64,000 nt of DNA. Origin: Pseudoalteromonas denitrificans DSM 6059. Its GTDB lineage: Bacteria > Pseudomonadota > Gammaproteobacteria > Enterobacterales > Alteromonadaceae. The stretch is from assembly GCF_900112265.1 (NCBI RefSeq), contig NZ_FOLO01000017.1:25305-89304 (forward strand). The letters are read 5' to 3'. The first letter of the stretch is position 1. The number at the start of each line of letters is the position of its first letter. Of this stretch, positions 56,397 through 64,000 are shown piece by piece. The notes beneath the pieces were generated by a model. That model did no database searches. It was not told where the DNA came from and was given only the letters and a program-made list of their open reading frames with translations. The translations under genes were made by a program, and so were the position numbers.

Positions 56397-56936
56397 CTAG
56401 TATAACTCTGCAACTTTGAGAATTTTATCATCCCATTTCAAACCTGAAGCAGTACTCGTTGCCAAATTAAGATAAAAATGAGGTCGACCATCTTTAGTGC
56501 CTATCGCTACTGTAATACCTTTTTTGACCCAATTAGTATTAGGTGCGACTAATAATGTACTATTTTTTGCAGCATAACGTACAGCATCATCAATTAAATC
56601 ACCGTCACCAACATAAATAATATTAAAGCTTTTTTCAGGCAGCTTCGCACCTATTTCTAGTTGGTTTATACTAATATCGCCATAGCCTTTCATTTTTAAT
56701 TTATTAAAAGCCTGATAAATCTTAGGCGCACCTAAAACAAAAATAGACACTTCTTTTTTATGGCTAGTAGAATGTTCAAAAGTTAATATTTTAGAAATTA
56801 AAACGACTTGAAGACTGGCTGGTAACTCTGTTGCACGTAATGAACATGAAATAATAGCAAGCACTAAAAAATAAGTGCTTAATAGCCACTTATTCATCCT
56901 TTTTGCTTTCTCCTTGTTTCTCCACAGTTTGGTCAT
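56397..56936 (-). CDS. YfiR/HmsC-family periplasmic protein (DUF4154)
   Basis: The protein has 179 residues (or 166 from the ATG at 56897, which begins the signal peptide directly). The fold signature is visible: VVLISKILTFE, ISIFVLGAPKIYQAF-type strand, FNIIYVGD, and the closing INLATSTASGLKWDDKILKVAELY-like region. YfiR-type proteins repress an inner-membrane partner from the periplasm. Its neighbours are the receptor (convergent) and a hybrid kinase (divergent), its probable partner. Confidence 0.75.
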   Translation of the reverse strand: MTKLWRNKEKAKRMNKWLLSTYFLVLAIISCSLRATELPASLQVVLISKILTFEHSTSHKKEVSIFVLGAPKIYQAFNKLKMKGYGDISINQLEIGAKLPEKSFNIIYVGDGDLIDDAVRYAAKNSTLLVAPNTNWVKKGITVAIGTKDGRPHFYLNLATSTASGLKWDDKILKVAELY

Positions 56937-57071
56937 GCTATTATCTAAAATATATCCTTAATTAAAAACAACTATTATCTAAATAGATTAATCTATTTAA
57001 TTATGAAGCACCAGATGTTATAAATAAAAAAGAACATCTATTTAGCTAAATAAGGAAAGGAACCCCAAATA

Positions 57072-59717
57072 ATGATTAAAAGCAAGTTGAGCATTAAGTT
57101 ACTCTGGTATGTAACGCCACTTGTTATTATTCCTTTACTTTTTTTAGGTGGGTTTACATTATCTAATGTTACTCAATCCACTGAGAAACAAGCTGATATT
57201 ATTGTAAGTCGGTTTGTACAGCAACAACAACAAAATATTTTTAATTATACTGAAGTATTCCATTCTGCCACGGAACTTTTATCAAACTCTCCAGTACTCA
57301 GTCAGTTTATCGAATCTAGCTCAGAAACAACTTCAATTGAACCAACACAAATAGGTGCGCTCTTAGATGTCTTTGCAAGTTATACAGACGCTTACCCTGA
57401 TATACTAAGTATAGATTTAATCACACCACAAGAAAAAAGTTTGGCTTTTTATTCCAGTGATTTGTTTGCTGAGTCCAAACAATATGCTTTTACGAAAACA
57501 TTTAAAAAAAATAATTTCAGTAGAATGCAATTTATGCAGCAATCTAAAAATGGGATTACTTCTATTTATTTTGTGAAACCCATTTTTAAATCTCAATTTC
57601 ATTTAGAAAGTCCCAAATTACTTGCATATTTAATATTGCACCTAGATCCTTCAGTGATAAATGCCAGCATTTTAGATGCACCTTTTGAAAATACACTTAA
57701 TTTAATTATAAATAATGAAGGTAAAGTTTTATTTAGTTCTGACTTTTCTAAAAGAGGAATCTTTTTAACTGAATACGAATTAAAGAATGTAAAACTTGCA
57801 GCAAAAGGTGAGCAACTTATACCTTTAAAAATTAGCAGTATAGATCAAAAGTCTAGAATGCTTTATGCAATTCATATGAATGATGGTTCATATTATATAT
57901 CTTCAATTCCAAGAAATATTTTATATGAATCGGGAAATGCAATTAGTCTGATCACTGCATTAATCGTTTTAATTTCAGTTGTATTATTACCTATTTTAAT
58001 TTTCATTGTTGTTAAGTCATTATTATTAACTCCTTTAGCATTATTAGGAAAAGCAAGTCAAAGAGTAGGTGATGGAGACCTAAAAGTAAGACTTCCCATT
58101 GTTAGTAAAGATGAAATGGGCACTTTATTTCATGACTTTAATCACATGGTAAATCAAATTAGACATTACCAGGGACAGCTAGAAGATTATAAAGAGCACC
58201 TAGAAGATAAAGTACATGCAAGAACTGAAGCATTGGCAAAAATGAACCACCAACTTGAGCAGGCAATCGATCAAGCCAAACAAGCAAATCAGCTCAAAAG
58301 CCGCTTTTTAGCTAATATGAGTCATGAAATTCGTACCCCTCTCACCGCTATTATTGGCTTTACCGAACAAATGTTGTTTAAAGAGGTCCCTGATGTTAAA
58401 GATAGCCATTTAAATACAGTTCTTCGAAATTCAAAGCATTTACTAGAACTTATAAATAACATACTCGACTTATCAAAAATTGAAGCTGAAAAATTAGAAA
58501 TAGAACAACAAAAGTGTGAACTGGCACAGCTTGTTGAAGATATTAATTCAGTAATAAAAGTATTAGCAGATGGCAAAAACTTAGAATTCAAAATTAACTA
58601 CCATTACCCATTACCCCATTCAATTAACAGCGATATTACTCGACTAAAGCAGGTTCTTTTAAATATATGTACTAATGCGGTAAAGTTTACAGAACAAGGC
58701 TATGTCAACTTATCAATTCTTTATATACCACAAATAGAACAGTTAAAATTCATCATTACAGATTCAGGCATAGGCATGTCTAAAAATGAGTTACAGAGAA
58801 TATTTAAGCCCTTTGAACAAGCCGATTCAAGTACTACCAGAAGGTTTGGAGGTACAGGCTTAGGATTATGCATCTCTAAAAATTTGGCAAACTTGCTAGG
58901 CGGTGATGTCGAAGTTTCAAGTGAGAAAGGTATTGGCAGCCGTTTTTCTTTAACAATTGCTACTAATAACCAAGGTAAAGAGTTTAAGCTTTTAGAATCT
59001 AATGTAGATTTAAATCCAGTTAAAGAAATTAAACAAAAAATTGAATCTGCACACTATGACGCAAGAATACTTGTAGCAGAAGATAATTTAGATAATCAAG
59101 AGTTAATCCGTTTATTACTTGAACATTGGGGGTTAAACCCGGAGTTTGCAAACAATGGTTCTGAAGCTGTAGAAATGGCTTTAACTAATGATTACGATTT
59201 AATTTTGATGGATATGCAAATGCCTATTATGGGTGGTCAAGAAGCCACTCAAATGCTACGTCACACAGCTTATGATGGCCCGATTATAGCACTCACGGCC
59301 AATGTGATGAAACATGACGTAGATACATATATTGAAGCAGGTTGTAATGAAGCTCTTGCAAAACCCATAGACAAAAAAGAATTAGAATTTACATTAGAGA
59401 AATATCTCAGCTTACAGAAAATCAGCAATCAAAAATGGGAAGAAATATTAGCCAATGATGAATTTACTAAGCTAAACGAAACTTATAAAAATAAGTTACC
59501 AGGTTTAATAACAGAACTTGAAAAGTTCAATCAAAAACAAGACTGGCAAGAGTTGAAAGATTTATCACATAACATAAAAGGCAGCTCTGGATGTTTTGGT
59601 TTTATGGCCATAAGTCAGGCTGCAGCGGCTCTAGAAACGGATTTAACACAAAAAGAATATACAAACGTACAATCAAGCTTTAAAAAATTAATTCATTCGA
59701 TAAATCAAAGTGCTTAA
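57072..59717 (+). CDS. Hybrid sensor histidine kinase with HPt domain
   Basis: The protein has 881 residues: membrane helix (about 10-30), a periplasmic sensor of about 260 residues, a second helix (about 292-316) and HAMP (GDLKVRLP...). HisKA follows with His418 in NMSHEIRTPL, then HATPase (N-box NICTNAVKF, G-box FGGTGLGLCISKNL), receiver with Asp714 in LILMDMQMP, and HPt with His833 in LSHNIKGSSG. The full phosphorelay is in one chain; a separate response regulator is not nearby. Confidence 0.93.
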   Translation: MIKSKLSIKLLWYVTPLVIIPLLFLGGFTLSNVTQSTEKQADIIVSRFVQQQQQNIFNYTEVFHSATELLSNSPVLSQFIESSSETTSIEPTQIGALLDVFASYTDAYPDILSIDLITPQEKSLAFYSSDLFAESKQYAFTKTFKKNNFSRMQFMQQSKNGITSIYFVKPIFKSQFHLESPKLLAYLILHLDPSVINASILDAPFENTLNLIINNEGKVLFSSDFSKRGIFLTEYELKNVKLAAKGEQLIPLKISSIDQKSRMLYAIHMNDGSYYISSIPRNILYESGNAISLITALIVLISVVLLPILIFIVVKSLLLTPLALLGKASQRVGDGDLKVRLPIVSKDEMGTLFHDFNHMVNQIRHYQGQLEDYKEHLEDKVHARTEALAKMNHQLEQAIDQAKQANQLKSRFLANMSHEIRTPLTAIIGFTEQMLFKEVPDVKDSHLNTVLRNSKHLLELINNILDLSKIEAEKLEIEQQKCELAQLVEDINSVIKVLADGKNLEFKINYHYPLPHSINSDITRLKQVLLNICTNAVKFTEQGYVNLSILYIPQIEQLKFIITDSGIGMSKNELQRIFKPFEQADSSTTRRFGGTGLGLCISKNLANLLGGDVEVSSEKGIGSRFSLTIATNNQGKEFKLLESNVDLNPVKEIKQKIESAHYDARILVAEDNLDNQELIRLLLEHWGLNPEFANNGSEAVEMALTNDYDLILMDMQMPIMGGQEATQMLRHTAYDGPIIALTANVMKHDVDTYIEAGCNEALAKPIDKKELEFTLEKYLSLQKISNQKWEEILANDEFTKLNETYKNKLPGLITELEKFNQKQDWQELKDLSHNIKGSSGCFGFMAISQAAAALETDLTQKEYTNVQSSFKKLIHSINQSA

Positions 59718-59730
59718 TTTATTCAACGAA

Positions 59731-60183
59731 TTAAGAGAATGAAAACAATACCAAACCCATGAGTTTACCATCCTCTCGGCCTTGTTCTGTTGGATAATAA
59801 TCTTTGCGCAGTCCCATTTCATTAAAACCTAAACTCTCGTACAAACCAATAGCAGCGACATTGCTGACTCTAACTTCTAAAAAAATGCTTTCTGCACTAC
59901 GTTTTGTTGCTTCATCAAGTAAATTTTCTAATAATTTTTTTGCATAGCCTTTACCTTGGTACTCAGGTGAAATACAAATATCCATTAAGGTAAAGTCAGG
60001 TCCAGCCATTTCAGCCATATAAAACCCAATTAAAGCCTGCTCAAGATACAATCCACGACTGAAATAACGTCCGCCAAAACACGAGAGCATGTTTTTATGT
60101 GACATTGGGTGACTATGGCATGTTTGTTCTATTATCATCATAGAATCAACATCAGAGGCATTGAGATCTTGTAACTGAGTCAT
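59731..60183 (-). CDS. rimI: Ribosomal protein S18 alanine N-acetyltransferase
   Basis: The protein has 150 residues with a GNAT fold: acetyl-CoA loop region EYQGKGYAKKLLENLL and the RimI-typical FLEVRVSNVAAIGLYESLGFNEMGLRKDYYP. It acetylates the N-terminus of S18. It follows the holD-like gene by 21 bp, the usual holD-rimI pair. Confidence 0.93.
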   Translation of the reverse strand: MTQLQDLNASDVDSMMIIEQTCHSHPMSHKNMLSCFGGRYFSRGLYLEQALIGFYMAEMAGPDFTLMDICISPEYQGKGYAKKLLENLLDEATKRSAESIFLEVRVSNVAAIGLYESLGFNEMGLRKDYYPTEQGREDGKLMGLVLFSFS

Positions 60184-60204
60184 ATATTTATCACTTTTAT
60201 GATT

Positions 60205-60531
60205 TCATTTTGCTGCGTTAATCAATTTTAGCCAAAGCTGTTTTTTAGCAGTGCTATCTAAACCTGAATTACAAATAGAGAGCATGTAACTTTCATTTTT
60301 CTGTATCAAGTTAAAACCCGACATATTTTGAGCAACCAAATGACAATTTAACTTTTCATCAATATTCAATAATTCAACGGCAGCCTTAAGATCCTGAGCT
60401 AATAAGTCAGGTATACTCGAAATATCATCATTCCCAGTACTCGTTTGATTATCTACCACTTTAAGTTTTGAAAAATGCGAATTCAAACTTAAAGCTTCAA
60501 TACCAAAAATTTCAGCATAATTCATGGGCAT
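60205..60531 (-). CDS. holD: DNA polymerase III psi subunit (HolD-like)
   Basis: The protein has 108 residues. Sequence similarity to known HolD is low, as usual for this fast-evolving subunit. The N-terminal MPMNYAEIFGIEAL, a C-terminal KKQLWLKLI helix, the size, and the position directly before rimI support the assignment. It links the clamp loader and the chi subunit. Without the synteny this would be hypothetical. Confidence 0.65.
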   Translation of the reverse strand: MPMNYAEIFGIEALSLNSHFSKLKVVDNQTSTGNDDISSIPDLLAQDLKAAVELLNIDEKLNCHLVAQNMSGFNLIQKNESYMLSICNSGLDSTAKKQLWLKLINAAK

Positions 60532-60629
60532 TTAATATTTCCCAAACAAAAGATGAATAAATAATAACAGATGAAAAAACATTTTAAGAAATAATTTAGA
60601 TTTAAAAAAGAGTGGAGTTTAAAAAGAAA

Positions 60630-60706
60630 TGGCAGGGGCGGAGAGACTCGAACTCCCAACCATCGGTTTTGGAGACCGCTGTTCTACCAATTGGAACTAC
60701 GCCCCT
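60630..60706 (-). tRNA. tRNA-Trp (anticodon CCA)
   Basis: The 77-nt cloverleaf includes an encoded CCA end. The acceptor pair is AGGGGCG / CGCCCCT, the anticodon loop is CTCCAAA with CCA at 60672-60670, and the T-arm has GTTCGAGTC. Confidence 0.97.
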
Positions 60707-60719
60707 GCAATGACGTCGT

Positions 60720-60747
60720 ATTATAGGGAGATAACTTTAAAGGTAAA
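60720..60747 (-). promoter_or_regulatory. Promoter of tRNA-Trp
   Basis: On the minus strand TTTACC, a 16-nt spacer and a perfect TATAAT (60725-60720) precede the tRNA by 13 bp. Confidence 0.55.
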
Positions 60748-60877
60748 GTACTTTTTTCACTTTTCCAACCAACCGCTTAGTTAATGCGCACTCTGACTAT
60801 TTAGCCATCAAAAAATTTGTAAACAGGATAAATTCTAACTCAGCTCTAAAATTTATTTTCATTAACAAATATAAATA

Positions 60878-60905
60878 ATAAAAAACGCGGCTTTTAGCCG
60901 CGTTT
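60878..60905 (-). terminator. Terminator of guaB-guaA
   Basis: The stem AAACGCGGC / GCCGCGTTT with loop TTTTA is followed on the minus strand by a T-run. It lies downstream of both guaA and the guaA 3'-end relic. Confidence 0.88.
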
Positions 60906-60940
60906 CAGAATCTATTATTAAACGATGTAAATAACTTAGA

Positions 60941-60976
60941 TTATTTCAATTCAATAGTTACAGGTGGTTTCCTGAA
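60941..60976 (-). repeat. Decayed duplicate of the guaA 3' end
   Basis: Bases 60941-60970 match the end of guaA (61020-61049) at 26 of 30 positions with a 79-bp offset. The minus-strand translation KPPVTIELK-stop mirrors the GuaA ending [13 protein letters not shown]. Confidence 0.8.
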
Positions 60977-61019
60977 CATTTAGCTGCATACCACTATTTA
61001 GCTAACAAAATAAGTTAAA

Positions 61020-62597
61020 TTATTCCCATTCGATAGTTGCAGGTGGTTTACCAGAAATATCGTAAACAACACGTGAGATACCATCAATTTCATTTATGAT
61101 TCTGTTTGAAACTAAACCTAAGAAATCATATGGTAAATGTGACCAACGCGCAGTCATGAAATCAATTGTTTCAACACAACGCAGTGATACAACCCAATCA
61201 TATTTACGTGCATCGCCCATAACGCCAACAGATTTAACTGGTAAAAATACGGTAAATGCTTGGCTTACTTTATGGTAAAGATCAGCTTTATGTAATTCTT
61301 CAATGAAGATTGCATCTGCACGACGTAATAAATCACAATATTCTTTTTTGATTTCACCAAGAACACGCACACCTAAACCTGGTCCTGGGAAAGGATGACG
61401 GTAAAGCATGTCATATGGTAAACCTAATTCTAAACCAATTTTGCGTACTTCATCTTTAAATAACTCACGTAATGGCTCAACTAAACCCATTTCCATATCG
61501 TCAGGTAAACCACCTACGTTATGATGTGATTTAATTACATGCGCTTTACCTGTTTTTGAAGCTGCAGATTCAATCACATCAGGGTAGATAGTCCCCTGCG
61601 CTAACCATTTTGCATTTGTAAGCTTTTTAGATTCAGCATCAAAAATATCAATAAATGTATGGCCAATCGCTTTACGTTTAAGTTCCGGATCTGATAAACC
61701 TTCAAGATCTTTTAAGAACTGTGCTTCAGCATCTACTTTAATAATATTTAAACCAAAGTGATCACCAAACATATCCATGACTTGCTGGCCTTCGTTTAAA
61801 CGAAGCAAACCATTATCAACAAATACACATGTTAACTTATCGCCAATAGCGCGATTTAATAACATAGCAACAACAGACGAATCAACACCACCAGATAAAC
61901 CTAGAATGACTTCATCATCGCCCACTTGTTCTTTCATTCTAGCAACAGCATCTTCAATAATTGTTGCTGGAGTCCATAGTTTTTCACATCCACAAATATC
62001 AATCGCAAAACGCTCTAAGATACGTAAGCCTTGCTTTGTGTGTGTCACTTCCGGGTGGAACTGAATACCGTAAAAACGTTTTTCATCATTGGCCATAATT
62101 GCATGAGGACAAGTATCTGTTTGTGCAATTGTTGTAAAGTCACTTGGAATTTCAATAACTTTATCACCGTGGCTCATCCATACATCTAATAAACCATTGC
62201 CATTATCCGATAAATGATCTTCAATATTTACCATCAAATTAGAATGAGCAATATTTTCAACTTGTGCGTAACCAAACTCTTTTTTATCAGAGCTTTCAAC
62301 TTTACCGCCAAGCTGTTTAGCCATTGTTTGCATGCCGTAACATACACCCAATACTGGTACACCCGCATTAAATACATATTCAGGTGCTTTTGGACTGCCT
62401 TCTAACGTCGTCGACTCAGGACCGCCAGATAAAATGATACCTTGAGGATTAAACTCTTTAATTTGCTCTTCAGTAACATCCCATGCCCAAAGCTCACAAT
62501 AAACACCAATTTCACGTATTTTACGTGCTATTAATTGCGTATATTGAGAACCAAAATCTAAAATTAGAATACGTGAATCGTGAATGTTTTTGCTCAT
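61020..62597 (-). CDS. guaA: GMP synthase (glutamine-hydrolysing)
   Basis: The protein has 525 residues. The N-terminal class I amidotransferase has Cys in [13 protein letters not shown] and His/Glu in FHPEV. The ATP pyrophosphatase P-loop reads [11 protein letters not shown], and the dimerisation domain ends in PPATIEWE. It converts XMP to GMP. It follows guaB by 94 bp as a gua operon. The 3' end has a decayed duplicate behind it. Confidence 0.97.
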   Translation of the reverse strand: MSKNIHDSRILILDFGSQYTQLIARKIREIGVYCELWAWDVTEEQIKEFNPQGIILSGGPESTTLEGSPKAPEYVFNAGVPVLGVCYGMQTMAKQLGGKVESSDKKEFGYAQVENIAHSNLMVNIEDHLSDNGNGLLDVWMSHGDKVIEIPSDFTTIAQTDTCPHAIMANDEKRFYGIQFHPEVTHTKQGLRILERFAIDICGCEKLWTPATIIEDAVARMKEQVGDDEVILGLSGGVDSSVVAMLLNRAIGDKLTCVFVDNGLLRLNEGQQVMDMFGDHFGLNIIKVDAEAQFLKDLEGLSDPELKRKAIGHTFIDIFDAESKKLTNAKWLAQGTIYPDVIESAASKTGKAHVIKSHHNVGGLPDDMEMGLVEPLRELFKDEVRKIGLELGLPYDMLYRHPFPGPGLGVRVLGEIKKEYCDLLRRADAIFIEELHKADLYHKVSQAFTVFLPVKSVGVMGDARKYDWVVSLRCVETIDFMTARWSHLPYDFLGLVSNRIINEIDGISRVVYDISGKPPATIEWE

Positions 62598-62691
62598 GAT
62601 GTCTCTCGATTGAAAGAAAACTAAATGAATATGGGTTAACCTAAGTTAACCCACTAAATTATTGCTATTAAAGCGATTTGAAACGGCTCAA

Positions 62692-64000
<1,309 letters not shown>

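Overview
The window is AT-rich chromosomal DNA of a marine-type gammaproteobacterium, most likely in the Alteromonadales (Colwellia/Pseudoalteromonas/Thalassotalea-like). This rests on gene content and gene order: holD-rimI, fau-rpiA-serA, divergent serB/ytjB, guaB-guaA, pdxH, prfC and argS, together with many outer-membrane and TonB-type proteins. The genus is inference. I see no phage, transposase, rRNA operon or CRISPR array.

Layout. 1-3.8 kb: the 3' part of a large repeat-built surface protein (DUF1566-like and C-type-lectin-like modules). 3.9-18.9 kb (minus strand): an almost gapless string of 18 genes. It starts with a complete tad/flp pilus locus (flp, tadV, rcpC, rcpA, cpaD-like, tadZ, tadA-G). 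It continues without a visible break into a thioredoxin / DUF4266 / DUF3570 / ApbE / outer-membrane-protein cassette and ends at a strong terminator. 19.2-25 kb: a BMT5-like Rossmann protein with a zinc-finger tail, hrpB, lepB, and a GST gene divergent from a TetR gene with a clear operator. 24.8-27.9 kb: an arsenate-detoxification operon (arsR-gapdh-arsJ) whose gapdh-arsJ junction carries a 98-bp tandem repeat, then an ABM-fold monooxygenase. 28-31.9 kb: a caspase-like protease, autotransporter-type barrel and DUF4384 operon. 32-33.6 kb: glnK-amtB with an NtrC/sigma-54-type control region.

33.9-37.5 kb: three paralogous LytS-type kinase genes, two of them degenerate in complementary ways, followed by a LytTR response regulator. 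37.7-43 kb: an S10 peptidase, an anchored hypothetical protein, then fau-rpiA-serA and a small membrane protein. 43.5-50 kb: a large double-PilZ protein, serB divergent from ytjB, tatD, pdxH and a lone exbD. 50-54 kb: argS and prfC, with unusual palindromic elements behind and between them. 54-59.7 kb: a TonB-dependent receptor, a YfiR protein and a hybrid histidine kinase. 59.7-64 kb: rimI and holD, tRNA-Trp, then guaA and guaB (guaB cut by the window edge). A decayed copy of the guaA 3' end lies just behind guaA.

The best candidates for under-described biology are the three-kinase LytTR cluster, the tad operon fused to the DUF4266/ApbE cassette, the secreted caspase operon, the tandem repeat inside the ars operon, and the paired palindromes with apparently covarying stems behind argS and prfC.
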